Below, one piece after another: positions 1 through 11,993 of a stretch of DNA of 64,000 nt. The stretch is taken from assembly GCA_016648135.1 (NCBI GenBank), contig JADDOH010023669.1, positions 1 through 64,000 of the forward strand. The letters are read 5' to 3'. Source of the DNA: Agrypnia vestita. Lineage: Eukaryota > Arthropoda > Insecta > Trichoptera > Phryganeidae. The position numbers were made by a program, and so were the translations under genes. The notes under the pieces are model-generated. The model was not told the DNA's origin and did not search any database. It saw only the letters and a program-made list of their open reading frames with translations. Within the stretch, counting starts at the first letter, position 1; each line of letters begins with the position of its first letter.

Positions 1-975
1 AGTGCGTTTTTGGTTCCAACGTTTTTCGTTCTGGAAATTTCGACCTGCAGAACAAGCCCCGTAGACGGCCGGAGACCAAAGTTGATAATGAAGAATTGAA
101 GGCTATTGTGGAAGCGGATCCATCGCAAACCACATCCGAGTTAGCTGCAGGCTGCGGTGTTAGTGATAAAACTGTTTTAATCCACTTGAAGCAAATTGGT
201 AAGGTGAAAAAGCTTGAAAGGTGGGTTACCTCACGAATTGAGTGAAGCAAATCAACAAACGCGCGTTGACTGCTGCGTTGCATTACTCAACCGGCACAAT
301 AATGAAGGGATTTTAAATCGAATCATTACCTGTGATGAAAAGTGGATCCTGTACGATAATCGGAAGCGCTCATCGCAATGGCTGAACCCTGCCGAACCAA
401 CCAAACCATGCCCCAAGCGAAAATTGACTCCAAAAAAATTACTTGTGAGCGTTTGGTGGACTAGTGCTGGTGTCGTTCACTACAGCTTTCTTAAATCTGA
501 CCAGACGATTACGGCAGATGTCTATTGTCAGCAACTGCAAACCATGATGGAAAAGCTAGCTGCTAAACAACCGAGGCTAGTTAATCGCTCTAGGCCACTG
601 CTGCTTCATGATAACGCTAGACCACACACTGCACAACAGACGGCTACCAAATTAGAGGAGCTTCAATTGGAATGTCTAAGACATCCACCGTACTCTCCGG
701 ACCTTGCCCCAACAGATTACCATTTTTTTCGAAATTTGGATAACTTCTTGCAAAGGAAAAAATTCAACTTGGCAGTCCAAACCGCCTTCAAAGATTTTAT
801 TGATTCCCGTCCGAATGGTTTTTTTAGTAAAGGGATCGATGAACTACCTATGAGATGGCAAAAGTGCATAGATAGAAATGGTACATACTTTGATTAAATA
901 AATATATTATAATAAAAAAAAATCGGCTTTATGTTCCTCCCATACTAAACGTCAATTTCATATGTAAGGACCTAA
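1..975 (+). mobile_element. mariner transposon, left part cut by window edge
   Basis: Partial mariner element. Its 3' terminal inverted repeat (about 949-975, ending GGACCTAA) matches both ends of the full-length copy at 10685-11970 and is followed by TA at 976-977, the mariner target dinucleotide. The left terminus lies outside the window. It is oriented opposite to the second copy, about 9.7 kb away. The body encodes a broken transposase (separate entry). An immobile relic is inferred, because the reading frame is interrupted. Confidence 0.9.
2..897 (+). pseudogene. mariner transposase, frameshifted, N-terminus missing
   Basis: DDE/D transposase of the mariner family (DD34D). The catalytic aspartates are seen in the contexts TCDEKW, LLHDNARPH and APTDYHFF, with 34 residues between the last two. 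The helix-turn-helix part is read in a different frame from the catalytic part. Compared with the copy at 10763-11782, this copy has an extra T near 21-26 and another near 224-226, each shifting the frame. From about 214 to the stop at 895-897 the frame is open and ends in the family-typical WQKCIDRNGTYFD. The protein would normally be about 340 residues. Because of the two frameshifts it is called a pseudogene. Confidence 0.88.
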
Positions 976-977
976 TA

Positions 978-3840
978 TTATAAACAAAGGAACGTCATAA
1001 AAGATATATAATTTTCAAATAAATCGTGAAAATTTTCCAATAACATTGCTGAAAATAAAAATATAATTAAAATTAATGTTTATTTTTTACATTTTAAGCT
1101 TTTCCATATTGTCAAATCTAGGGGTAGATTTCTAAAGAGGCTGTATTTTTTTTCTTCTTTTAAAACCTTTGTTAATGTATGGCTCCTATAAAACCCCGTT
1201 CCTTAAACTGTAAAATGTTTTTTTAAGGAATCATAACAACGCTGATGGAAGGGAGGAAAATGGTGTAAAAGAAGTGTATAAATTTATGATTAAAAAGAGC
1301 CTTGTGGTGGTTCTACAACTCGCTTTATTCTCCAAAATTTAAAGGCCTTTTTACCTTAATTCCACTTGCTTGTAGTTAAAAGAATGTCCGGTGTTCTCCC
1401 TTGTAAATAGTATTCTTTTGCTTCCAGCCTCTTTGAATTCGAGTTATGGGAGATAAAAGAAGCCGAATATATGTATATACATATTTTAAAAATATATTAT
1501 AAAATTCGATGTTTTTTGTAGAATTCAATTTTTAAAGATTCTGAGAAATTCTGAGAAAACACTAATGAATAAATATGACATTCCAAAATAGATCTTAATT
1601 TCGATTCTGGACTTCTTCTACTAAGGTTTGTTTGTATCCTTTAAAGACCAAAAAAACCTGCCTTACCCCAAGAGATTATCAAAATTTTGAATTTAAGTTC
1701 GTTATTTATTATACCAGTAATGAGAGGAAGTACTCTTTTTTTATTTTTTATTTTTTTTTATTAGGTTCTATTTAGATACAATTTGTACATGTTTAATATA
1801 ATAGTTTGTATGTATAATGAAATTGTTGATATTATTGTTCTTAGTCCTCCTCACTAGGGGTTCCTGTGCTGAGGACTGGTTTATACTTATTTATTTTCTA
1901 TTTTTAAATTACTGCGAAGTTTTCAATACTCCTTCTAACTTATCTGCATCGACTTGTTTTAGCCATGCTTTTATCTTTTTTTGAACTCTTCAATCTTTTC
2001 AATATTTTTGAAGGTTGGGGAAGGATATTGTAGAGTTTTGTTGCAAAATAGATATAGCTTCTTTGGCCAAAAGTTGTGTTGTAGGTTGGTATATTTCTAT
2101 TTACCATTTTACTGCCTCTCGTATTATATGCCGGTGTTCTATTGTTTTGATACTGTAGTTTTTTATTATTTATTTATTTATTTAACGCCCTTATGGGCTT
2201 TTACAAATATACGGAATAAAATTTTTTAAAAATAACATAAGACAGTTAAAATAATAATACAGTTAAAATTTACAATAATAATAGTTAAAAAGCAATAATA
2301 ACAACACAGAAAAACATGAGACGGATAAAATAATAATACAGTTAAAGGTACTAGTAAAAATAGTTAAAGGTAAAATAGTAATACAAAAAAATTTATTGTC
2401 CATTTCTGCTGGATCCATGCTGGATTCCATATCCACTGCAGATAGAAAACATTGGAAGGTTTTAGCAGACACTTATCTTGGGCTATTTGTTGCCATCTTC
2501 GACCCACAAGCTGGACAATGTTATCTGTCCACCTTTTTTGTGGTCTCCCTACACTTTTTTATTTTGTTATAGAGTCTCTATTTTATGATTTTTAGATATA
2601 ATACATTTAGCGACCATAAAATTACGAATAGTACCACAATTTAACTCGCATTCAGTGACTTGTTTTGGTAATAAATTAAACTAAATTAATTTTTAGTGGT
2701 TTCATTTGCCTCTCAAAGCCATGTCCCATGACAATATGTAGGTGTAGTGTAACGTGTGGCAAGCAAGTATGAAAGGCAATAGGTGAGCAAGAAAAAATAC
2801 TCATAGTTGGTATGTTCACAAATTTATTACGGATTTAAGTCTTAACAGGAACGCGACGTCGCATTTGCTGCTTTGTCAGTATTATCACTATATTTAAGCA
2901 ATCGGTAAACATGCTGGAATCTGGCGAAACACTCCTAATTTTCGTACATTGTTCAAATTAATTTTTTTTATTAGTATATTTTAAAGCTTGAATTTATAAA
3001 AATATAATTTGTGTTATCACTCATTCAAAAATTCCAAAAATTGACTGAGGTATGGAAATTTGAAGCTAGCATAGTAGGTTAATTTTTAAACAAATTTAAT
3101 TATTCTTTTGCGTTTTTCTCAAAATTCCCCTTTTCAGTTTTGGTTCAAATTTGGCACACATCTTATTAAACATTATCTATGATGTAGCATTTTTGAATGA
3201 AATGCCCGTTTAAACTTCGTTTTTTTTCAATAAAAATTTATTTTCAAACTTCTCTTATTTACATAAAAAAAGTTCTCGATACACAACATCATAGAAATTA
3301 TATAATTTAACAAGAAAATAATAAACTTTTTTTCATAAACTGAATCCCTGGCGACAATTATCTCCATCAGCTGCGCGCATCACGGATAAGGACCTTTGCA
3401 GGTCCACACAAAACTTCGCCTTTTTTAAATTTTCGAATTAATTTGATAATGATAAATATTAATCCATGTATGCCCCAAACAATAATAGTAAAAATAATCT
3501 TGTACGTGCAATAGTTATGTACGTTAAAAAATAGAATTTAAATGTATTTTTTGTATCTTAAGGTGGTGGAACTCATTAAAGAAAATATTTTTAAACTTAA
3601 TAATATTATGATCATATTCAGAATATGCTAAAATGTCTTAGTTTTGGTTAGTAACTAATGGCGTTTTCGTATTAGCTCGTAGATTAACGAGACAGATGTA
3701 CTGGCAATATCGTTTGTCGTTAGCGAAAAAAGCGGAAGAATCTGGATGGCGCTTGATACAAAGTGTTGGGTATTCAATACTTAGCTTCAGTGTTTGTATC
3801 AGAAGTACAATATCATTAGTTATACCTCGATACACATATT
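978..3840. other. AT-rich intergenic stretch
   Basis: No gene recognised. The sequence is rich in A/T runs, and the short open frames have no recognisable composition or motif. The only structured part seen is a repeat fragment at about 2695-2745. Confidence 0.5.
2695..2745. repeat. interspersed repeat fragment (CAAAGCCATGTCC family)
   Basis: The motif around CAAAGCCATGTCCCATGACA is shared, with changes, by 13705-13750 (CAAAGCCATGTCCTGTGA) and 15245-15290 (CCCATGACAATAT). It is therefore a dispersed element end. The family is unidentified. Confidence 0.45.
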
Positions 3841-3849
3841 TCTGTTAGA

Positions 3850-4070
3850 AATTATTGCATTCAATTCGACGTTACCTATATAATCTGCAGTTACCCTCTC
3901 CTCTCGATATCTTTCTCAGCCTTTCACTCGAACATATTTCCCAAATGCATAAACTCATCTACTTGCTGCAAACACTCATTGACTACTTGTCTTACTTTTC
4001 TTCTTTTCGAATATCCTACAATAAACCTTTGCACGCCAAAAAGCCACATAATGCGAAAATAAAAAATGCG
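3850..4070 (-). pseudogene. RTE-like LINE reverse transcriptase fragment
   Basis: Read on the minus strand, a short stretch gives VDEFMHLGNMFE followed by KAEKDIERR. This resembles the segment just after the reverse-transcriptase catalytic core in RTE-clade non-LTR elements (pattern FxYLGxxx...DGxxxxDIxRR). An in-frame stop separates the two motifs and the frame is lost at both sides. It is a short degraded relic. The family call rests on pattern memory only. Confidence 0.5.
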
Positions 4071-5113
4071 GTAAAAAGGAAGAAAATAAACTGCCTTTTT
4101 AAATTAAAGTCTTCTTTGGATGTGGATTGGATCTGTCGAGGGTGGTCGCAAACCCTCGAATATTTTAATATCGTTTTGTCTTCTTATCACTGATTCGTCA
4201 AAATCAAGATTGATCGGCGAACAGTTGAAGGGATAAACGCCGTGTGATATAAAGACAAATGGTGGAATCCAAATCGTTTCGACATGTGATTTTGAATTCA
4301 AATTTGATCTAGATAAACAGGAAAATAATATATATTTTTATATATAATATGTATAAAATACAACACAAAAGGGATTCATTATCATCCTAATTTTAATGTT
4401 TCGTATTCTTTTAAGGTATAATTTGATAACACTGTATAATAATTTTTTTCTTGGGATATTTTATCCGAACTGCATAAAAATAAAGGATGCTTATTAAATT
4501 TGACCCGACTGCACAATTTTCCTATTACCCGCTATTTTGCAATATTAAACTATTATATAGCTAGCACATTTCTCACAAGTCGGTGTTGTATCTGACCAAG
4601 TTATTAGTCAAAAATTTTCTAATATAAAATACTTATCAATAGCTATGGACATAGGCGAATTCAAAGTTTTCACTTTTTTTCTCAAAATTTCTAACTTATC
4701 TTCCTAATATACATAATGTTGAATAGGAGTTCCAACGCAGTATACATACTACAAACTATTTATTTGTGCATAGTTGCAATTGCTTTTTTTATTTTGATAT
4801 TTGATATTTCAATGTGATATTGTAATAAAATGATATTATCCATTAAATGAATAGCTGATCTAATTAAGATTTAAATGGGTGGGGTTAAATCAATTTAATG
4901 CTAGTTAAACCCAATTAAATAATATTTGTGTAATAAAATAACCAGAGGCAATTTGTGTTATCTGAGACTTTCGATGGCCTGTCAATGAATCGATAATTGG
5001 AAAAACTTTTGAGGTATCGACAATACTATTAATAAAATAAATCTTATATACAAAAATAACCTTTCAATTCAGTTTGCAGAAAGTGAGATAAATATTTGAA
5101 TTTTCGCACAGAA
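4071..5113. other. AT-rich intergenic stretch
   Basis: Nothing recognised beyond A/T-rich low-complexity sequence. Confidence 0.45.
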
Positions 5114-5579
5114 TTATGGGTCGTGTCCATAAATGAAATTTTTATGAAATTTTCGACAATCCCAGTCAGTCTCAGATTGTCGAAAAGAACCGATTTTATA
5201 TCTAAGAGATTTTCCTTCTATTGTCTCAGGGAAGTGTCTCTTGTCGCTTGTTGTCATCATCAAACATCAAATATCGGTACATTAACTATTGATATGCGCT
5301 CATCACTTGGATAAATTAGAATCAGCAGCAGCTATAATGGGATAAATGTTCGCGTTTTAATACTTTCTATTTATTTAACTTTTCATGATAAATTGTTGTA
5401 GACATGTATGGTTGTAAGTGACATCTATTCGCATGTCATCAATCTATCAATCCAAACTGATCTCTTAGTTTATATAAAGATGGAAATGTCAACATCAGCA
5501 TAACATGACACTGAGTTTATCTCAATAAAATTTCTGAGATTTATCGCATCGTATCGCAGGCCATGGACAGGAACCATAA
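5114..5579. mobile_element. possible MITE with imperfect inverted ends
   Basis: The left end TTATGGGTCGTGTCCATAAA and the inverse of the right end (TTATGGTTCCTGTCCATGGC) match imperfectly over about 18 bases. That suggests a ~465-bp non-autonomous inverted-repeat element with no coding capacity. No clear target-site duplication was found. Confidence 0.3.
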
Positions 5580-5789
5580 GGATACTCCGAAGAAGCCGGC
5601 GATTATCAATAATTAAACAGAAAATAAAATATTTATTTTTGCTTAATTCAGTTTTAATGAAAGTTTGTCAAAGTTTTTGGATAACGTTTCGGTCATTATC
5701 AAAATAAATATTTAGAAATCAACTTAAATTACGATTTTAAGCTAAAAACACAAATTCTTTTATCTTGAAAAGGCGCAAAAAAATTCTAT

Positions 5790-5990
5790 CACTATTATTA
5801 GGCCGATTTTCCGCGGGAGTAAGCAGAGAGGATGTAGCGGCACACACTTTTGACCTGACATGTATGTTTATATATCTTCGCACGAAAGCACCATCTCCCT
5901 TATCCTTGCTAGGCCAGGTCTTTTGCGGCCGTTACCTATTTCTGGCATCTTCAATATTTGCGTCATATATTCATCCATTTGCTGAACTAA
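5790..5990. repeat. interspersed repeat (CGGGAGTAAGCAGAGAGGAT family)
   Basis: The core around GGGAGTAAGCAGAGAGGAT recurs at 29348-29440 as GGGGGTAGGCAGAGAGGAT, followed in both copies by diverged but alignable sequence (CACAC...TGACCTGACAT / CACAC...TGTCCTGACGT, then CATATCTTCGCA-like). It is a dispersed repeat of unknown class. Confidence 0.5.
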
Positions 5991-6699
5991 TTAAACGAGC
6001 CCTTTTTAATTCTATCACTGTAGAGCTTATTTTACACATATGAAAAAAGAAAAATTCTTATTTTTTAAAATTTATTTTACACACATTAAAAAAAATCGAA
6101 ATTTCAGTTGATAATGAAATTAAAACTGGAAAAATATTTTCTCTAACACAGAAATCAAACACGAAATCAATTTGTCGTTTTCGATCTAAAAATATTGACT
6201 GTTCCTTAATTAACTTGGAGGGTTTGGAAAATCTAGGAGAGCTTTCTTGCGCTGATAGAGTGGTACTTAAAAGTTTTCGAACGCAATAAGACAAGAGTCT
6301 GATTTTGTACTTCAGATAAAACATCGCGGATCTGCAAATTTTTGGACTTTTGATGGAATATTTGCCTATTTTCCCCCATTGCGCTGGTGAAATACGTCAG
6401 AAATAATTTTAAATTTTTACAAATTATTAAATTCTCAATTTGATTAATTTTGCGTCTTTTTGATTAATTGGGCGAATTCTGTAATTGAAATATGATTGCG
6501 GGAAAACCAGTTTATAAAATTTAGACGTATTTTTGCGAACAAGATCCAACCCATAAAGTTATAGACTTAAGAGAAAATGGTCCTTTATATTATGCAAAAA
6601 GGTCTCATTGCAGTACAATATTTTATACACAATATAAAGTATATTCATTATAAAGTATATTCTTAATATTGTTTCAGAATAATTGTCACGGACTGTGGG

Positions 6700-7052
6700 A
6701 GTACCTACCACTGAAAACAATTAAATTTTTTATTTATTACACAAAGTCACTGGACACGAATTTAATAAATATTATTTAATTCACACTAATTGTTTGGAAT
6801 ATTTCACACAGGTTCGCACTAATTCACTAATCACCCGTCACTAGAATGTTTGCTGCACTTTTGTCTTTCGCTAAGTAGATCCTCTCCGTTTTGCGTGTAA
6901 GTACCCCTCGCCCCGAATATCTGTCGTTTGGACGCACAGTTCACTTTTATCTGTGTATTCGCAGAAATATAGTCGCACAGTAGTCGGTCGATCTATTTTA
7001 TAGGCAATCTCGCGTCGCGATGGTTCCAGAATCTATTGAGTAAATCCATACC
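6700..7052. repeat. interspersed repeat sharing its end with 15400-15790
   Basis: The segment TCGCGTCGCGATGGTTCCA at about 7008-7027 is repeated as TCGCGTCGCAATCGTTCCA near 15733. Both are followed by an AATCTAT-GAG-AA-CC pattern. The upstream sequence 'AAGTCACTGGACACGAATTT' also corresponds loosely to the region near 15404. This suggests two diverged copies of one ~350-bp non-coding element. Confidence 0.45.
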
Positions 7053-8616
7053 TTTATAGAAATTTACAAATTTACTTTCAAAATATGTAGAGCGCTGTAA
7101 GATCCTTGATTATGTGTAATTATTTCTGTTTTTATCCATAACGTGACAAACATAATATCTTATTTTGTTATATATTTTGCAAAAAAAGATTCATGATACT
7201 TGCAAAGCAACACTGGCTTGAGTAATGTGAAATCGAAAAACAAATGCAGAAACGCTGTTGAATTCGATTAGGATGAATTTTTAGGAATTCCTGATTTAAA
7301 AATTGATAGGTAGCATTAGTATTGAAACCCACAATTTCAAAAAAAGATTATTCACTAAATTAATTATTGAAAAAAAGTTGTCAAAATCTGATTTGAAATT
7401 TTTTAGCTATACTTCTATAACAGTTTTTTAAATATCCACGCTTAAATTTGTTAATATCTATTAATTCCTCAATTTTATCACAACCATTTACTGATAATTT
7501 AGCAAAACACATATATTATAAGTAATGGAGTATCCTACAGTGAAATTCCGATTCAACATGCCAGGAATGTTTCCCTCTATTTGCGTTTAATTTTGACAAT
7601 CCCGTGTCAATTTATTACTTTGATACCCATTTCTCATTTATCTTTCCCACGATTTACCTTATAATTTATTAAAATTATCCCAAAAATAAAATGCGCGAAA
7701 ATCATTAAAGTGAATTTGAGACACCTACGAAGTCAAGACTTCCTATATTTTTACACCTCTGTACATTAGACAACTCTGTGAATATACTTTTTTCTTATAT
7801 GGTAATCTTATTCTATTCCTATTTCTGGTGTTATATGTTTGTACATCATTATTTATAATAATTTTGTTCAAAAAATATTTTGGCTTTATGATATTGAAAA
7901 TTTTATGTACAAATATGTTGGTTTAATTAAGACAAATAAAATAAATGTAACTGTCTGAGATTCATCTTCCAACTTCTAGGACAAGGGAAGATGTTTTCCT
8001 ACAGAAACCGGAAAGACGGAAGACCGGAGATGAAGAGTCCAATCTCCAGCTCAAAGATCTGACCAGATCAGTGTCGCTCCTGGCTGTCCCATTGAAACGG
8101 ATATCCGACAGGCCGCAGTGTCGAGCAGGCCACGACTCGGAGGTAACGATTCTCAATAATGAGAAAACCGTCTAGAGAAGAAGAAGTTCGCGCAGAATCA
8201 TAATTGTACTTCATATTTTTTGTATGTATTTTAATTTGAGTATATAATATTACATTGTAATTTTATAAAATATATATCATAATGTGATTTTATAACATTT
8301 AAACGTAAATAATAAAATTAAAATAATAATAATTATATAATTGATGGATTTGGAGTCAAAATTGTAAAAATTATTTAATTATTCATTATTATAAGATGAT
8401 CTATAAAATGTGTGTAAAACATAATCTTTGTTATCTCTACTTGAGTTTAATTAAATTTAATATTTTACTTCTAGACTTTCAAGAGTATCAGAATCTTTAA
8501 TCGACATGTTTAATACTTCACCTACCCATTAGAGATTCTGTCAAATCTCGAGTAGTAAAATATAGAATATAATAAAACTCAAGTAGAGATATCAGAATTT
8601 ACGTTTTAACCTAATC
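7053..8616. other. intergenic, with an unexplained GC-richer patch
   Basis: Mostly AT-rich with no gene. At about 7960-8190 there is a sharply GC-richer patch with no convincing open frame. It may be an old element 3' end, but I cannot name it. Confidence 0.35.
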
Positions 8617-9543
8617 TCAAAATGGTCCAACGATAACAACTTAATAATAAACAGAGAAAAAACCAAAATACTCTATTTTACATCTCCACAAAACAAAAGA
8701 GGGAATGTAACTAATATAAAAACACATTCATATCAATGCATACATAATAATAATATAAACTGCTCATGCAAAGTAGCTTGTTGGTCTTGTGGTTAGGACT
8801 CTCGCCTCGTGACCCAAAGGTTGCGGGTTCGAACCTCACTCCAGACCAGCAAGTTAGTCCTCTTTTCATAGCACAAGCGTTTAGCTTAGTTTGAAAATAG
8901 TAAGAATATTGATGTGACACGTATTTCGTGTTCGTATCTCTATTTAAAAAAAAAAATTAAAAGAACTGGAAATAGTAAATAAATACAAATACCTCGGATT
9001 AACAATAAAAGATAAAAATTACAATTTCGAATCATAAAAAAAAAATATGAGCAAAACTCCGAGTCTGCATGGTTTAACTATATCAACTTAGAAATATATT
9101 ATCATATAAACTCCTGAAGATGACATACATTAGCCTAGCCGAAGCCATATTATCAAATGGAATATTGTCATGGGGAGGAATTCACAAAACGCTTATGGGA
9201 AAAATACTTAACATGCAAAAAAGACTCCTAAAAATAATAATTGTACCCCCGGAAATAAGAGTTCAAAGTAGAAATAATGAAAATATACTATTTGAATACT
9301 GCAAAGTTCTCCCTGTTAAACAAATATACCACTATAAAATAATCATAGCCATAGAACTCGGCAAATCATAAATCAGCAACTCTATGTGAAAAAATCAACA
9401 ACGTCTACGGAGCAAGAACAGAGAACACAGTACCACGACTCTTCAATAAAATACCGGAGCACGTCAAGAATATCACCCAATCTACAAGAAGAGGAAGGGA
9501 AATAAGGAAATTCCTATTAAATAACTTGACTCTGGAAATCTAG
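8617..9543 (+). pseudogene. LINE reverse transcriptase C-terminal remnant, split by a SINE
   Basis: The open frame 8617-8772 reads SKWSNDNNLIINREKTKI and then a Cys/His-containing stretch, which is typical of the reverse transcriptase of jockey-like non-LTR elements just after the catalytic core. It stops where a SINE begins. After the SINE, from 8960, the frame continues as ELEIVNKYKYLGLTI, the expected next motif (V-YKYLG) of the same domain. Further parts follow in shifted frames: 9120-9371 (IYHYKIIIAIE) and 9380-9543 (VPRLFNKIPEHVK), the usual C-terminal tail. In-frame stops and shifts make this a dead relic. Confidence 0.75.
8773..8959 (+). mobile_element. tRNA-derived SINE inserted in the LINE remnant
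   Basis: The head carries RNA polymerase III internal promoter blocks: an A-box-like TTGTGGTTAGGACTC and a B box GCGGGTTCGAACCTCAC. It is flanked by the complementary TTGGTCT and AGACCAGCAAG. A non-tRNA body follows and ends in a run of A (8946-8955). The insertion falls exactly where the reverse-transcriptase reading breaks, which fixes its borders to within a few bases. No long target-site duplication is visible. The tail motif TTTCATAGCACAAGCGTTTA recurs at about 18600. Confidence 0.72.
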
Positions 9544-10682
9544 ACAAGTCACATGCCTCATACTGTTGGCTTCAATGCCTTTCCATTTTTACTTTGAGCT
9601 GTTCCATGATTTTTTTATGCATTTTGATCCCAGTGAACATTTTGATGTTCATGTTTTTTTATTATTTATATCGGCTACCTAGTCTCATTACTAAGTTTAT
9701 ATTTATGTTTTGTTATTTTAATATGACATTATTATCTTTCACTTTTTTACATTTTTTTATATTATCTGATATTATTATTTTTAATATATATTTTATCCTT
9801 TGTAAATTATACCTATAAAAATCATATATTATATATAGTATATTATCTATACTATATTAATTCTATGTTTATGCTATGCAAGAAAATGGAAAAGAAACGT
9901 GCCGATAAGCTGTACAAGGCTTGGCATGATCTATAATAATAGAAAATATGTATTTATTAAATAATGAATAATTAAAAAGTACCTATTTTAATGATCGTTA
10001 TAAATCATTATTGAACACTAGCATTATGCAGTTACTACTTTGAAATAAGCTGTACATGACTTAAATTTCGTTTATTTACATTATTTAGATTTTATAAATA
10101 ATAATATTCTGCCGTATAATTATTTAATTACGACAATTTAACTTAAATTTTAAAAACAACAAAAACAAAAAAAAAGTGTATATTTTTAAGTGTATATGAA
10201 ATATATATGTTAACTCAATATATTGTAGCTCAATACATTGTGAAATATTTATTAAAGAAACATGAAAAAGTATAACTTCATATTAAGCAACAAATTAATT
10301 TTCTCGTTTAAAATCAAGATATTGTGTAACGAGCATAAATACAAGCTGAAACTCAATTAAGACACCTTTATATATTTCAGGGAAACCTTTAAACAAACGA
10401 GAAACAAACCGGTCTCGAACGTTTTAAGTATTTCTTGGGGCGATGCGAATTGTAATTAAAGCGTACAATGAACCATACGGTAGTAGCACTTCAAAGAGCG
10501 AACTATTTATTTATGAAACTCAATGCTTTTGTATCCAATAAATAATATACAGGCTACCTTTGTAGCCGGGGAGCGACAAGTACGCCTTTAGGTTTTTTTT
10601 TAAATACGATTTTTAAACTTGCGGAAATGTGCTTCAGACGAGAGACGATTGGTAAAAAACGCGAAAAAGTTGTTTCCTTTAA
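9544..10682. other. AT-rich intergenic stretch
   Basis: No gene seen. TAAGCTGTACA occurs twice (about 9905 and 10048), otherwise A/T-rich. The sequence near 10555-10600 is GC-richer but has no recognisable content. Confidence 0.4.
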
Positions 10683-10684
10683 TA

Positions 10685-11970
10685 TTAGGTCCTTACATAT
10701 GAAATTGACGTTTAGTATGGGAGGAACATAAAGCCGATTTTTTTTTATTATAATATATTTATTTAATCAAAGTATGTACCATTGCTATCTATGCACTTTT
10801 GCCATCTCATAGGTAGTTCATCGATGCCTTTACTAAAAAACCATTCGGACGGGAATCAATAAAATCTTTGAAGGCGGTTTGGACTGCCACATCGGAGTTG
10901 AATTTTTTCCTTTGCAAGAAGTTATCCAAATTTCGAAAAAAATGGTAATCTGTTGGGCCAAGGTCCGGAGAGTACGGTGGATGTCTTAGACATTCCAATT
11001 GAAGCTCCTCTAATTTGGTAGCCGTCTGTTGTGCAGTGTGTGGTTTAGCGTTATCATGAAGCAGCAGTGGCCTAGAGCGATTAACCAGCCTCGGTTGTTT
11101 AGCAGCTAGCTTTTCCATCATGGTTTGTAGTTGCTGATAAAAGACATCTGCCGTAATCGTCTGGCCAGATTTAAGAAAGCTGTAGTGAACGACACCAGCA
11201 CTAGTCCACCAAACGCTCACAAGTAACTTTTTTGGAGTCAATTTTCGCTTGGGGCATGGTTTGGCTGGTTCGGCAGGGTTCAGCCATTGCGATGAGCGCT
11301 TCCCGATTATCGTACAGGATCCACTTTTCATCACAGGTAATGATTCGATTTAAAATCCCTTCATTATTGTGCCGGTTGAGTAATGCAACGCAGCAGTCAA
11401 CGCGCGTTTGTTGATTTGCTTCACTCAATTCGTGAGGTACCCACCTTTCAAGCTTTTTCACCTTACCAATTTGCTTCAAGTGGATTAAAACAGTTTTCTC
11501 ACTAACACCGCAGCCTGCAGCTAACGCGGATGTGGTTTGCGATGGATCCGCTTCCACAATAGCCTTCAATTCTTCATTATCAACTTTGGTCTCCGGCCGT
11601 CCACGGGGCTTGTTCTGCAGGTCGAAATTTCCAGAACGAAAACGTTGGAACCAAAAACGCACTGTGTTTTCTTTTGCGGCACCGTCGCCATACACATCAT
11701 TAATCCTTCGAGCCGTTTCTGCAGCACTGGTGCCACGGTGGAACTCGTACTCGTAAATAACGCGATATTTCAAGTTTTTCATTTTGTAAACTGAGTGACG
11801 CAAAGAAAAAAACAATTGAGGAAAAAACAAATGAATTATAATTTTCAAAACACAAATACATGAGTAAATAGCTGTATAAATTTGGATTTGGAATTCCTAA
11901 CCAAAGAGAAGATATTTGAGATCAAATATGCCAGTACGGCAAAACGCCAATTTCATATGTAAGGACCTAA
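10685..11970 (-). mobile_element. full-length mariner transposon
   Basis: Complete mariner element of 1286 bp. The terminal inverted repeats begin TTAGGTCCTTACATATGAAA at the left (10685) and match the inverse of the right end (to 11970) with one mismatch in about 26 bases. TA flanks both sides (10683-10684 and 11971-11972), the expected duplicated target. It contains a single transposase frame on the minus strand that is broken by frameshifts. The right flank runs into a TA microsatellite (11971-11993). Confidence 0.93.
10763..11782 (-). pseudogene. mariner transposase, full length but frameshifted
   Basis: Minus-strand mariner transposase. The ATG at 11782 gives MKNLKYRVIYEYEFHRGTSA, and an N-terminal paired-like helix-turn-helix region follows. 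The catalytic motifs TCDEKW, LLHDNAKPH and PTDYHFF show the DD34D signature. The span of 1020 bp would encode about 339 residues, normal for the family. Two frameshifts are seen against the copy at 2-897: an extra G near 11310 and one T fewer in the T run near 10838. These differ from the lesions in the other copy, so the two copies decayed independently. Confidence 0.88.
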
Positions 11971-11993
11971 TATATATATATATATATATATAT

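Noticed and set aside
8775..8850. Functional tRNA gene on the plus strand
   Set aside because: The polymerase III boxes are present but the fold is not a proper cloverleaf, and it is joined to an A-tailed SINE body.
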